Below are positions 8,704-17,161 of a DNA stretch of 64,000 nucleotides, piece by piece. The position numbers and the translations under genes are program-made. Origin of the DNA: Roseicella aerolata (lineage in GTDB: Bacteria > Pseudomonadota > Alphaproteobacteria > Acetobacterales > Acetobacteraceae); assembly GCF_020523605.1 (NCBI RefSeq), contig NZ_JAJAQI010000008.1:62001-126000 (forward strand). The letters are read 5' to 3'. The notes under the pieces are model-generated. The model was not told the DNA's origin and ran no database searches. It saw nothing but the letters and a program-made list of their open reading frames with translations. How positions within the stretch are numbered: the stretch's first letter is position 1; every line of letters starts with the position of its first letter.

Positions 8704-9156
8704 ATGACACTGCCCCTCTTCCTCTACGGCACGCTACTGCGGCCGGCGGTGCTGGACCGCATGGCGGGCGAGCGGGGCCTGGCGCGCCGGCTCCGCCCGG
8801 CCCACCTGCCGGGCTTTGCGCGCGTGATGCTGCGCGGCACGCCCTATCCGACGCTGCGGCGCGATCCCGGCGCGGCGACCGCGGGCGCGTTGCTGCGCTG
8901 CGGGCCGGTGGCGCTCGCCCGGCTGGCCGCCTATGAGGGCGCCTCCTACCGGCTGGTGCCGGTCCGGGTGGAGACGGAAAGGGGACCGCGGCGCGCCCGT
9001 GCCTGGGTCGCGGCGCGCTGGCGGGCGGCGGAGACGCCCTGGCCGTGCGGCTGCGGGGGCCGGCCTTCCTGGCCCGCCACGACGGTGGCCGGGGCCACGG
9101 TCCTTCGGGCAGCGGCGGGCCGGCAGTCCCCACCCCATCCCGGCCCCTGCCTATGA
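8704..9156 (+). CDS. Gamma-glutamylcyclotransferase (AIG2-like) family protein
   Basis: The N-terminal 100 residues match the AIG2/GGCT fold: LFLYGTLLRPAVL contains the substrate-binding YGTL motif, and LAAYEGASYRLVPV carries the usual catalytic glutamate position. Members cyclise gamma-glutamyl compounds or act on gamma-glutamylamines. The last 40 residues are unusually rich in Pro, Gly and Cys and do not look like the family, so a frameshift near 9040 is possible. Its TGA overlaps the convergent MFS gene by six bases. An upstream in-frame ATG at 8542 exists but lies in repeat sequence. Confidence 0.75.
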   Translation: MTLPLFLYGTLLRPAVLDRMAGERGLARRLRPAHLPGFARVMLRGTPYPTLRRDPGAATAGALLRCGPVALARLAAYEGASYRLVPVRVETERGPRRARAWVAARWRAAETPWPCGCGGRPSWPATTVAGATVLRAAAGRQSPPHPGPCL

Positions 9157-10395
9157 GGGGCTGCGTTCGGGCCTGAGGGCGATCGGTGCCACTGGCTCCG
9201 GCGCGGCCGGCGGCGCCGGCCGGGTCTCCGGCATGGCCAGCAGCGCGAGCAGGACGGCCAGCAGCCCCGCCCCGGCCAGGGCGAGGAAGGCCGCGCCGAC
9301 GCCATAGCCCGCCGCCACCGCGCCTGCCGCCGCGGTGCTCACGGTGGCGCCGATGCCGTTCGCCAGGCCGAAGACCCCCATGCAGGTGTTGAAGCGGTTG
9401 GTGCCGCGCGTCAGATCGGCCGCGACCAGCGGCAGCAGCACGCCGAGCGTGGCGGCGCCGAGCCCATCCAGCGCCTGCACGAGCACGAGCGCGACGGGCT
9501 CCTCGACCTGCGACAGCAGCAGCCCCCGCACCGGCAGGGCACCGAGGCCGATCAGCAGGACCAGCCGGCGGCCGCGGCGCTCGGCCAGCCGGCCCACCCA
9601 GGGCGAGATCACGGCGACGACGAGCTGCGGCACGACGATGCAGGCGGCGATCACCAGATTGGCCATGGACCCCGCCCGCGCCGTCACCTCCGTGCCCACC
9701 AGCGGCAGCATGGCGGCGTTCGAGAGCGCGAACAGGGCGCAGCAGGCGGAGAAGACCAGCACCCCGCGATTGGTGAGGAGGGTCCGGAAGCCGCCCTGCC
9801 CGGCGGCTTCCGCCGCCTGCGCCGCCTCCTCCCTTGGTGCCAGCTCGGCGGCGCGGATGCGGGACAATGCCGCCATGGCCGGCAGGGTCAGGGCCGCGGT
9901 CAGCCAGAAGACCGCGGCGCCCGAGACATAGGCGCCGACCGCCCCCATGACGCCGGCCGACAGGCCGTTGCCGATCGCCCGGTAGCGGGCATTGCGCCCC
10001 AGCCGCTCGCCGAGCCCGTTCCGGCCGACCAGGGCGAGGCTGATGGCGGCGACGGCGGGGGCGAGCACGCAACTGGCGAAGCCGTGCAGCACCAGGGAGA
10101 ACAGGACGGGCAGGGGCGCCGGCCAGGCCGCCAGCAGCAGGGCGCTGAGGGCGAGGCTGACCAGCGCCGCGAGGGCCGCGAGGCGCTTGCGCGGCGTTGC
10201 ATCCACCACCGCGCCGGCGGGCACCTGGCTGATCATGGCGGTGAAGGCGCCGACGCTGAGGGCGAGGCCGATCTCGAATTCCGTCCATTCCTGCGCCGCC
10301 AGGTAGACCGCGACGAAGGGTCCGAAGCCGGTCTGCACATCGGCGATGAAGAAGTTCAGCCAATCCAGCCCGCGCGCGCTCCGCCGGTCCGCCAT
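9151..10395 (-). CDS. MFS transporter
   Basis: This 414-residue integral membrane protein has about 12 predicted helices in two halves joined by a charged loop near residues 185-205 (APREEAAQAAEAAGQ). The loop after helix 2 contains DATPRKR, resembling the MFS A-motif region, and RLAERRGRR occurs at the equivalent place in the second half. It probably exports a small molecule; the substrate cannot be told. The gene starts eight bases after the stop of the PRC-barrel gene, suggesting one transcript, and its TAG meets the convergent cyclotransferase gene. Confidence 0.85.
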   Translation of the reverse strand: MADRRSARGLDWLNFFIADVQTGFGPFVAVYLAAQEWTEFEIGLALSVGAFTAMISQVPAGAVVDATPRKRLAALAALVSLALSALLLAAWPAPLPVLFSLVLHGFASCVLAPAVAAISLALVGRNGLGERLGRNARYRAIGNGLSAGVMGAVGAYVSGAAVFWLTAALTLPAMAALSRIRAAELAPREEAAQAAEAAGQGGFRTLLTNRGVLVFSACCALFALSNAAMLPLVGTEVTARAGSMANLVIAACIVVPQLVVAVISPWVGRLAERRGRRLVLLIGLGALPVRGLLLSQVEEPVALVLVQALDGLGAATLGVLLPLVAADLTRGTNRFNTCMGVFGLANGIGATVSTAAAGAVAAGYGVGAAFLALAGAGLLAVLLALLAMPETRPAPPAAPEPVAPIALRPERSPS

Positions 10396-10403
10396 GCTCG
10401 GCG

Positions 10404-10928
10404 CTACTCCGGGGCCTGGCGCGGCGCGCCCGCCGCGGGCGGCGCCTCGGCCTCAAGTGGCGGGACCGCAGCGAGGATGGGGGCGTCCGGCTTGTATTCG
10501 GGGAAGTTCTTCAGCTGCTCCCGGTCCAGCTCGAGCGTGACGGCGCCGGTCGTCGCGCCGGGCGTGAAGCGCAGCGCGCGCCAGGCCACGGCGATCCGCC
10601 GCTTGCCGACGCCGAGGAAGCCGCCATAGTCGAGGATGGCGGCGCGGGGCTCCCCCGCGGCATCCACCAGCAGGTTGACGACCTGGGCGACCACCTCCCC
10701 GGTCTTGTCCTTCACCTCCCGTCCGAGCAGGCGGACCACCGAGTCCGGGGCGATCCCTTCGCCCTGCGCGGGCGGCGCCGACGGGGCGCGCGGCGTCTCC
10801 TGCGCCCGCAGGGCCGGCGCCCAGGCCAGCAGGCAGAGGGCCAGAGCAGATCGCGGGAGGGCATGAACGCCCGGGAGCGAGACTCTGCGCGGAAAACGAG
10901 GAGCACCAGCGGATGGGCGTTCAGACAT
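10404..10928 (-). CDS. Secreted PRC-barrel domain protein
   Basis: The 174-residue product has a signal sequence (ALPRSALALCLLAWAPALRA, cleavage before QE) and one PRC-barrel domain (DSVVRLLGREVKDKTGEVVA... LDYGGFLGVGKRRIAV, about residues 70-125). PRC-barrels are small beta domains found in RNA-processing and photosynthetic proteins and in many uncharacterised envelope proteins. The only in-frame ATG before the signal is at 10928, inside a 33-bp palindromic repeat, which gives a long N-terminal region before the hydrophobic core. A later non-ATG start cannot be excluded. It probably shares a transcript with the MFS gene downstream. Confidence 0.75.
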   Translation of the reverse strand: MSERPSAGAPRFPRRVSLPGVHALPRSALALCLLAWAPALRAQETPRAPSAPPAQGEGIAPDSVVRLLGREVKDKTGEVVAQVVNLLVDAAGEPRAAILDYGGFLGVGKRRIAVAWRALRFTPGATTGAVTLELDREQLKNFPEYKPDAPILAAVPPLEAEAPPAAGAPRQAPE

Positions 10929-10941
10929 GAACGCAATCCGC
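10909..10941 (-). repeat. 33-bp palindromic repeat, copy 3 (inverted), spanning a start codon
   Basis: The outer arms GCGGA (10909-10913) and TCCGC (10937-10941) and inner arms CGTTCA (10918-10923) and TGAACG (10928-10933) form the best-paired copy. On the minus strand it is preceded by CCTGCA as in copy 2. The ATG of the PRC-barrel gene lies within the inner arm region. Confidence 0.75.
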
Positions 10942-11326
10942 TGCAGGCCGAGCCCGCCGCGGCGCCGGCCCGGGACGCGCGGACCCGCATCGGGACGGGG
11001 GGCGGGACCATTGCGGCATGGCGGTGCGGGGAAGGCAGCGATCCGGGCGGCGGCCATCGGATCCTCCGTTGCGCGTGGCGAGTGGCCGTTGAACAGCCGT
11101 GGCGCCGGGTCGTTCCCGCCGCCGTCGCCGCCCCGGGGGGCGCCCGCCGGCACGACCGGACGCGGCGCCGGTCGGTCGCCCAACCCGGGCGTCATGCCAG
11201 GGGACTGGCCCGGCGACGGGCCGCCGGCCTGCCGCGCCATCCGTCGCGCCCCGTCCCGATGCGGCCGGCCGACAGCGCGCGCCGATCCGCCGGCAGGCGG
11301 CGACAGCCCGGGCGCACCGGGTCGGA
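10929..11326. other. Gene-free region, nothing recognised
   Basis: Apart from the outer part of the palindromic repeat, these 398 bases hold only GC-rich sequence with frames that lack a start signal, a ribosome-binding site or a recognisable domain. They lie upstream of the PRC-barrel gene and downstream of the methyltransferase gene, both on the minus strand. Confidence 0.5.
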
Positions 11327-11938
11327 TCAGGTCGCGGCCTTCCGGAAGGCGACCTGCCAGTGCCAGTTCCAGGGCACGAATTCGAGCCGGCGCCGGTAGA
11401 TGGTGGTGAAGGCGTCGATCGCCAGCTTGGGGCAGCCCAGCGCATCCACCTCCGCCGGCGGCTCGCGTGACCAGAGATAGTCGTCGCAGAGGATGACGCC
11501 CCCCGGCACCAGCAGGCGGAAGGCGAGCACGAGGTCCGCCAGCACGTCCGGCGCCTCATGCGAGCCATCGATATAGGCGAGGTCCACCGCCGTGCCGCGG
11601 GCGATCAGCGCCGAGAGGCCGGAGAAGCTGTCGCCCCGCAGCACCTCGGCCTGCCCGGCCTGGCCGCTCTCCTCCAGATTGGCGCGGAACCGCTCGAACA
11701 GGCCGGCGGTCTGCGCCTCCGAATGCTCGGCGCCGCCCGCGAAGGTGTCGATGCAGGTGATGCGGCTTTCCGGGTGGCGCAGAAGGTTCTGCAGGAACCA
11801 GAGGGTGGAGCGCCCCTCGAAGCAGCCGATCTCCACCACCCGGCGCGGTGCCGCGGGGTCCCAGCCGAGCAGGTGGAAGAACAGTTGCTCCCATTGCGGG
11901 AAATGCCCGCTGACCCAGTCCTCCGTGAACCGCGGCAT
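11327..11938 (-). CDS. Class I SAM-dependent methyltransferase (Methyltransf_24-like)
   Basis: This 203-residue protein carries SAM motif I in VVEIGCFEGRSTLWFL (about residues 34-49), an acidic motif ITCIDTF, and the family's post-motif region AYIDGSHEAPDVLADL followed by VPGGVILCDDY. This pattern fits the cephalosporin-hydroxylase/Methyltransf_24 group, often associated with sugar or natural-product methylation. The start is the ATG at 11938, with GGGGAGGAG upstream. The gene stands alone between long non-coding stretches, so its substrate cannot be inferred from context. Confidence 0.85.
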   Translation of the reverse strand: MPRFTEDWVSGHFPQWEQLFFHLLGWDPAAPRRVVEIGCFEGRSTLWFLQNLLRHPESRITCIDTFAGGAEHSEAQTAGLFERFRANLEESGQAGQAEVLRGDSFSGLSALIARGTAVDLAYIDGSHEAPDVLADLVLAFRLLVPGGVILCDDYLWSREPPAEVDALGCPKLAIDAFTTIYRRRLEFVPWNWHWQVAFRKAAT

Positions 11939-12320
11939 CGGCTGCTCCTCCCCTGGCTGGATGGGCGCGCCGGAACACCCCGCCCACGGGGAGGGCCCGG
12001 CACGACGAAGGTTACGTCCGCCGGGGCGTTTCGTTCCATGCCCGGGGCGGGGAGGGCGCTGTCCGCCGCCCACCGCCCGTCGGCGGCCATGCCGCCCGGA
12101 CCGCACCGGGGTGGCGCGGCGCCATGGCCTGTGCCGCCGGCAACGCATGCCCCGCCCCCGTCGGGATGCGCGCCCGGCGCGCGGCTGCTACAGCAGGCCG
12201 CGGGCAGGCAGGAATGCCCGGGCGCGACCCCGCGACCCGAAGGATCACCACGGCGGAGCGGCACCCGGCGGCGAGCCCCGCCCCTCCGCCGGAGGCCGCG
12301 GCGCACGGGAACCCCAGGCC
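11939..12320. other. Divergent intergenic region, nothing recognised
   Basis: These 382 bases separate the methyltransferase gene (minus) from the DMT exporter gene (plus) and must hold both promoters. No clear promoter motif, palindrome or small gene was identified by eye. Confidence 0.5.
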
Positions 12321-13241
12321 ATGCAGAACACCCCCCAGGCACCAGACCGGCGCGGCCCCTTCGACCGGGCCTGGCTGCTGATGATGTTCCCCGCGCTCTT
12401 CTGGTCGGGCAACGCCATCGTCGGCCGCGCCGTGGCCGGGGAGGTGCCGCCCATCGCGCTGGCCTTCTGGCGCTGGGTGGTCGGCGCCGCCATCGTGCTG
12501 CCCTTCGCCTGGCGCCACCTGCAGGCCGACCTGCCGGCCATGCGGCGGCACTGGCGGGTGATGCTGGCGCTCTCGGTGCTCGGCGTCGCGGTATTCAACA
12601 CCTGCCTCTACATCGCGGCGCAGACCACCACCGCGCTCAACATCGTCATGCTGCAGACGGCCATGCCGGTGCTGATCGTCCTCGCCTCCTTCCTGATGTT
12701 CCGCGAAGGGGTCAGCGCGCGGCAGGGCATCGGCATCGCCGTCTCGCTGGCGGGCGCGCTCGTGCTCATCACCCATGGCGACCCGGCGGTGCTGGCGCGG
12801 CTCGCGCTGAACCGCGGCGATGTCTGGATGCTGGCGGGCATCGCCAGCTACGCCGCCTATACCGCCCTGCTGCGCCAGCGTCCCGCCGTGCACGGGCTGA
12901 GCTTCGTCGCCGCCACCTTCGTCACCGGCGCGGCGCTGCTGCTGCCCTTCCATGTCGCCGAGACGCTGGCCGGCCGGCCGCTGCCGCTCACCGCGCCCGC
13001 CCTGCTGGCGATCCTCTATGTCGCGGTCTTCGCCTCGGTCCTCGCCTATCTCTGCTACAACCGCGTGGTCGCCCTGGTGGGGGCGAACACCGCCGGCCTC
13101 GCGGTGCCTCTCGTCCCGGTCTTCGGCACCATCCTCGCCATCCTCCTGCTCGGCGAGCGGCCGCGGGCCTACCACGCCATCGGCATCGGGCTGATCGCGG
13201 CGGGCATCTGGCTGGCGCAGCGGCGGGCGCGCCGGGCCTGA
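12321..13241 (+). CDS. EamA/DMT superfamily transporter
   Basis: The 306-residue protein contains ten hydrophobic helices arranged as two EamA repeats. FPALFWSGNAIVGRAVAGEVPP opens the first repeat and the second begins near residue 165 (GDVWMLAGIASYAAYTALLR). The closing segment VPVFGTILAILLLGERP is typical of drug/metabolite exporters of the RhaT/YdcZ type. Such proteins usually export amino acids or metabolites from the cytoplasm; the substrate is unknown. ATG 12321 sits just before the first helix. Confidence 0.88.
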   Translation: MQNTPQAPDRRGPFDRAWLLMMFPALFWSGNAIVGRAVAGEVPPIALAFWRWVVGAAIVLPFAWRHLQADLPAMRRHWRVMLALSVLGVAVFNTCLYIAAQTTTALNIVMLQTAMPVLIVLASFLMFREGVSARQGIGIAVSLAGALVLITHGDPAVLARLALNRGDVWMLAGIASYAAYTALLRQRPAVHGLSFVAATFVTGAALLLPFHVAETLAGRPLPLTAPALLAILYVAVFASVLAYLCYNRVVALVGANTAGLAVPLVPVFGTILAILLLGERPRAYHAIGIGLIAAGIWLAQRRARRA

Positions 13242-13352
13242 GGGCGGGGCGCCGCCCCGCAACCCCGCCAGAAGGGCGCTGCTCCTCCGGGCACCCCGCC
13301 AAGGGCCGAAGGGCCCTTCGAACCCCGGGGTCTGCTTGTCGAACCGGAGTGA
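13242..13352. other. Hairpin-rich intergenic stretch
   Basis: Two hairpins follow the DMT gene: GCGGGGC/GCCCCGC with a three-base loop (13244-13260), a likely terminator, and an AAGGGCC...GGCCCTT pair near 13302-13319. They mark the left edge of the scar described below. Confidence 0.5.
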
Positions 13353-13607
13353 GTGCATTTCTTACGGATTCTTGGTGTCGGGCCAGGTCGTCGTCAGGAA
13401 GCCATCGCCGCCGCCCTGCTGGAGCAGCGCACCCTGACCGCCCTCTACAACACCCGCGGCCGGCCGGAGGGTGCCTCGCTCGATCACCTGCGTGCCGCCC
13501 TCGATGCCGCCGTCGCCGCCGCCTATGGGTTTCCGGCCGATATCGCGGAGGAGGAGGCGCTCTCCCGCTTGCTCGCGCTCAACCAGGCACGGGCGGGGCG
13601 GGGCTGA
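13353..13607 (+). pseudogene. Remnant: C-terminal tail of a DNA methyltransferase
   Basis: This 84-codon frame includes RTLTALYNTRG, LDAAVAAAYGFPADI and EEALSRLLALNQARA. This order matches the extreme C-terminus of large class I DNA methyltransferases of restriction systems (typically RTLTxLYNxRPxWL... LDxAVxAAYGWPxDL... LLxLNxxR). The catalytic NPPY part is absent upstream and the preceding sequence ends in hairpins, so only the tail survives. An insertion (RGRPEGAS) disrupts the usual RPAWL segment. It is most likely a decayed fragment, although a small intact protein using ATG 13353 is possible. Confidence 0.65.
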
Positions 13608-13614
13608 CCGCCCG

Positions 13615-13697
13615 CCCTCCCGCGCGGGAGGGGCAGACTCCTGGTTTCCAAAGGCCCTTCGGCCTTTGATGGGTGGCCCGGGAGGGCAAGGCCCTCC
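13615..13697. repeat. Three consecutive perfect hairpins after the methyltransferase remnant
   Basis: The stems are CCCTCCCGC/GCGGGAGGG (13615-13632, no loop), AAAGGCC/GGCCTTT with loop CTTC (13650-13667) and GGAGGGC/GCCCTCC with loop AAG (13681-13697). They may be terminators or dispersed repeat debris. Confidence 0.6.
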
Positions 13698-13806
13698 TGG
13701 CGGGGTCGGCGGTACGGCTGCCGACGGGCGGAGCCCCGTTCTCCTTGCATTTTTTCCTATCTTCTGGTTTCGTTCCGGGTCCCGCTCCCCCAGCCGGACC
13801 GCCCCC

Positions 13807-14547
13807 ATGCCCCGCCGTCGCCGCCGCCCCGCCGAGACCATCCCCTCCGAGATCCTCCCGCCGGATTTCCTGCTGCGCCATGACCTGGTGCGCCGGCTGT
13901 ATCTGGACCCGCTCACCGGCCTGACGCCGCCGCGGCCTTGGGCGCCGCTGACCGATGCGGAATGGGCGGTGCTCGCCCCCATCCTGGCGGCGCAGGGCTG
14001 CGGCCTCGGCGGGCCGTCCCGGCCCGGGCGGAAGATGGCGGATGTGCGCGCCCGGCTGGATGCGGTCTTCCGCGCCGTCACCCTGAAGCGGCCGGACAGC
14101 CGGGGCGGCGGGCGGGCGCCCTGGTCCGCGCTGCCGGAGGGGTTCGGGAAGGCCGACACCATCTCCCGCACCTATCGCCGCTGGACGAAGGCCGAGCTCT
14201 GGATGCGGCTGCTGCGGGAGGCGGCGGCGCCCGGCGCGCCGGCGGCGCTGGCCGGGCTGCTGCACCGGATCTGCTGCGCCTTCCGCCGGGGCGTGCGGAT
14301 CATGGGGCTGCGGGCCATCGTGCTGGCGCGGCGGCTGCGGCTGCACAGCGCGCTGCCGGCGCCCTCGCAATACCTGCCGGACCCGGATTTGTCCGAAATT
14401 TACATGCCGGTCTGTCTGCGCGCGGCAAAATATATGCTGGCGCATCCGCACTGGCGGCCACCGCGGGCCCTGCTGCGGTTGCTGCAGGCGATGCACCGCT
14501 TCATGGGCGGCCGCAGCCGGATCTCCCCCTCGCTGGAGCCGGCGTGA
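13807..14547 (+). CDS. Orphan protein with IS5/IS402-type transposase N-terminal (DUF4096-like) domain
   Basis: The N-terminal half matches the DNA-binding domain at the front of IS5/IS402-group transposases: PLTDAEWAVLAPIL, DVRARLDAVFRAV, PWSALPEGFGKADTISRTYRRW and LWMRLL (residues about 50-145). The usual second half with the DDE catalytic domain is replaced by about 100 residues unlike a transposase, including Arg/Leu-rich helices and a local AT-richer patch (14385-14440). No terminal inverted repeats were seen. At 246 residues with neighbour-like codon use, it looks maintained rather than decayed, and a domesticated DNA-binding role is an inference. Confidence 0.65.
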   Translation: MPRRRRRPAETIPSEILPPDFLLRHDLVRRLYLDPLTGLTPPRPWAPLTDAEWAVLAPILAAQGCGLGGPSRPGRKMADVRARLDAVFRAVTLKRPDSRGGGRAPWSALPEGFGKADTISRTYRRWTKAELWMRLLREAAAPGAPAALAGLLHRICCAFRRGVRIMGLRAIVLARRLRLHSALPAPSQYLPDPDLSEIYMPVCLRAAKYMLAHPHWRPPRALLRLLQAMHRFMGGRSRISPSLEPA

Positions 14548-14686
14548 GGCGCGGCAGGCGCCGAGGGGAGGGGCAGGGGCCTGCCTGCGGTGACCTTTGC
14601 GCCAGATCATGCGTGGCGGGTCGCCGGCGGCGGCAGCATGTGGCTCTTTTGCCGCCACCACGTCGCAGATCCGGAGTCGCACGCCC

Positions 14687-15793
14687 ATGCTGCAGCCGCC
14701 GCCCGCCGAGCCGGGCATGATGGAGGAGGAGGTCGACACCCCCGCCCTGATCCTCGACCTGGATGCCTTCGAGGCCAATCTGGACGCCATGGCGGCGCTG
14801 CTGGCGCCGACGGGCGTGAAGCTGCGCGCCCATGCCAAGACCCACAAATCGGCGGTGATCGCCCGGCTGCAGATGGCGCGCGGCGCGGTCGGGCAATGCG
14901 TGCAGAAGGTGGCGGAGGCGGAGGCGCTGGCCTGGGGTGGCGTGCCGGACATCCTGGTGAGCAACCAGGTGGTGGGGGCGGCCAAGCTCGCGCGCCTGGC
15001 CGCCCTGGCCCGCATCGCCGAGGTCGCGGTCTGCGCCGACGACCCGCTGCAGGTGGTGGAGATCGCCGCGGCGGCCGAGGCGGCCGGGGTGCGCATCCCC
15101 GTGCTGGTGGAGATCGATTGCGGCGCCTCCCGCTGCGGGGTGGAGCCGGGGCCGGAGGCCGTGGCGCTGGCGGAGCGGATCGCGGCCAGCCCGCATCTGC
15201 GCTTCGGCGGGCTGCAGAGCTACCACGGCAGCGCCCAGCACAAGCGGACGCCCGGGGAGCGGGAGGCGGCGATCGCCCATGCCGCCGAGGTCACGCGCCG
15301 GACGGTGGAACAGCTTCGCCAGCGGGGCCTCGATTGCCCGATCGTCGGCGGCGGCGGCACCGGCACCTTCGCGCTGGAGGCCGCGAGCGGCGTCTATACC
15401 GAGATCCAGGCGGGGTCCTATGCCTTCATGGATGCCGATTATGCGCGGAACGAGGCGCCGCCGCCCTTCCGGCAGAGCCTCTTCGTGCTGAGCACGGTGA
15501 TGAGCCGGGCGATCCCGGGCGTCGCCGTGCTGGATGCCGGGCACAAGGCGGTGGCGGTGGATTCCGGCCTGCCGCTGGTGCATGGCCGGCCGGGGCTGCG
15601 CTACGTCTCCGCCTCGGACGAGCATGGCAAGCTGCTGGTGGAGGACGGGGCGGCGCCGGCCCTGGGCGACAAGCTGCGGCTGGTGCCCGGGCATTGCGAC
15701 CCGACGGTGGATCGCTACGACTGGTATGTCGGCGTGCGGCAGGGGCGGGTGGAGTGCCTCTGGCCGATCGCGGCGCGCGGGGCGATGGCCTGA
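14687..15793 (+). CDS. DSD1-family PLP-dependent enzyme (D-threonine aldolase/D-serine dehydratase-like)
   Basis: The 368-residue protein belongs to the fold-III PLP enzymes. DTPALILDLDAFEANLDAM opens the barrel, the PLP lysine is in LRAHAKTHKS, and the C-terminal metal site HCDPTVDRYDWYVG is the DSD1/D-threonine aldolase signature with its His and Cys. The family cleaves or dehydrates D-beta-hydroxy amino acids using PLP and a divalent metal. ATG 14687 was taken because GGAG lies upstream; in-frame methionines at 14717 and 14720 are alternatives and lie directly before the conserved region. Confidence 0.88.
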   Translation: MLQPPPAEPGMMEEEVDTPALILDLDAFEANLDAMAALLAPTGVKLRAHAKTHKSAVIARLQMARGAVGQCVQKVAEAEALAWGGVPDILVSNQVVGAAKLARLAALARIAEVAVCADDPLQVVEIAAAAEAAGVRIPVLVEIDCGASRCGVEPGPEAVALAERIAASPHLRFGGLQSYHGSAQHKRTPGEREAAIAHAAEVTRRTVEQLRQRGLDCPIVGGGGTGTFALEAASGVYTEIQAGSYAFMDADYARNEAPPPFRQSLFVLSTVMSRAIPGVAVLDAGHKAVAVDSGLPLVHGRPGLRYVSASDEHGKLLVEDGAAPALGDKLRLVPGHCDPTVDRYDWYVGVRQGRVECLWPIAARGAMA

Positions 15794-15970
15794 GATGGCG
15801 CGGCCCGCGTCCTTCCCTGGCGGGGGACGCGGCGGCGCGGCCGGCGATGTCCGAAACCGGCCGCCCTGGCCGGGGCGGCGCTAGGCCATGCCCACCCACC
15901 GGGAGGCCGGCACGCCCGCGCGGCGGGCGTCGGGAGGCCAGGGCGCCCGCGGGGCGGGCGCCGGGCGGTG

Positions 15971-17161
15971 TCAGCTGGGGCGCCGCTTGGCCGCGGCGGC
16001 GACCGGCTTGGCCGCGGGTTTGGCAGTGCCGGAGGCCGGGCGCCTGGCCGGCTGGGCGGCGCTACGGCCGCCGCCATCGCCCTGCTCGATCCGGGCGGAT
16101 TGCCGGGCGGGCTTCACCGAGGTCACGCGCAGCAGGGTGGCGCGCGGTGGCGTGGCCCGGGTCTGCGGTGCGGCGCGGGTCTGCGGCGCGGCGCGGCTGG
16201 CGGTGACCGCCGGCTTTGCGGCGGCCCGGGCCGGACGGGCGGCGACGCGCGTGACGGGGCGGGCGGCCTGCGCGCCGGCGACCACGGTCGGCATGCTGCG
16301 GCGGGCCACCATCGTCTCGCGCGGGGAGACGCCCATGGTGGCGAAGCCCTGATCGAGCAGCGCCATCATATGACGGTCGCGCTCCCGGCCCGTGCGGCCG
16401 CCGAAGACGGCGGCGATCAGCCGCACGCCGTCCCGCTGCACGCTGGCGACCAGGTTGAAGCCGCTGTCATTGACATAGCCGGTCTTGATGCCGTCCGTGC
16501 CGTCATATTCCTGCAGCAGGCGGTTGTGGTTCCAGTAGGTCCGGCCGCGGAAGACGAAGTGCGGTGTCGAGAAGTAGGAATAGCGCTCGGGGAAGTCGCG
16601 GATCAGCCGCTGGCCCAGCAGCGCCATGTCGCGGGCCGTCGAGACCTGGTCGAAATCCGGCAGGCCGGAGGCGTTGCGGAAAGTGGTGTTGCGCATGCCG
16701 AGCGAGCGGGCACGCAGCGTCATCATCTGGGCGAAGCGATCCTCGGAGCCGCCGCCCAGGAACTCGCCCAGCGCGGCGGCGGCGTCGTTCGCGGATTTGG
16801 TGACCAGGGCGAGGATCGCTTCCTCGACCGTGATGGTCTGCCCCGCCACCAGGCCGAGCTTGGAAGGCGACATGGAGGCCGCCGAATAGGAGACGCGGAT
16901 GGGCGAGGAGAGCTCGATCCGGCCGTCGCGCAGGGCCTCGAAGGCCATGTAGACGGTCATCATCTTGGTGAGGGAGGCGGGGTAGCGCCGCTCATCCGGG
17001 TTGGCGGCGATGAGCGTGTTGCCGTTCCGGGCATCGACGACGATGGCGGCGTATCGGTCGCTGCCTATCTGTGCGATGGCTGGTGTTGCGATCCCCAATC
17101 CACAGGCGAGTGTGAGGGCACTGATGGCCCTTGAGCGCCAGAACGCGCTGGTCCCCGACAT
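15971..17161 (-). CDS. D-alanyl-D-alanine carboxypeptidase (penicillin-binding protein)
   Basis: This serine hydrolase of the DacA/S11 family trims peptidoglycan stem peptides in the periplasm. The mature protein follows a signal peptide (ISALTLACGLGIATPAIA, cleavage before Q). It carries the three catalytic motifs in order: SLTK, SAN (in VTKSANDAAAALG) and KTG (in GIKTGYVNDSG). After the catalytic domain, the last 130 residues are a low-complexity Ala/Pro/Arg tail with a repeated RAAPQT unit, a likely envelope-binding or disordered extension. ATG 17161 has AGGGGGG upstream. The gene faces away from the phasin gene. Confidence 0.9.
   Translation of the reverse strand: MSGTSAFWRSRAISALTLACGLGIATPAIAQIGSDRYAAIVVDARNGNTLIAANPDERRYPASLTKMMTVYMAFEALRDGRIELSSPIRVSYSAASMSPSKLGLVAGQTITVEEAILALVTKSANDAAAALGEFLGGGSEDRFAQMMTLRARSLGMRNTTFRNASGLPDFDQVSTARDMALLGQRLIRDFPERYSYFSTPHFVFRGRTYWNHNRLLQEYDGTDGIKTGYVNDSGFNLVASVQRDGVRLIAAVFGGRTGRERDRHMMALLDQGFATMGVSPRETMVARRSMPTVVAGAQAARPVTRVAARPARAAAKPAVTASRAAPQTRAAPQTRATPPRATLLRVTSVKPARQSARIEQGDGGGRSAAQPARRPASGTAKPAAKPVAAAAKRRPS

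Noticed and set aside
13807-14547. A complete insertion sequence around the transposase-like gene
   Set aside because: No terminal inverted repeats or target duplication were seen and the catalytic domain is absent.
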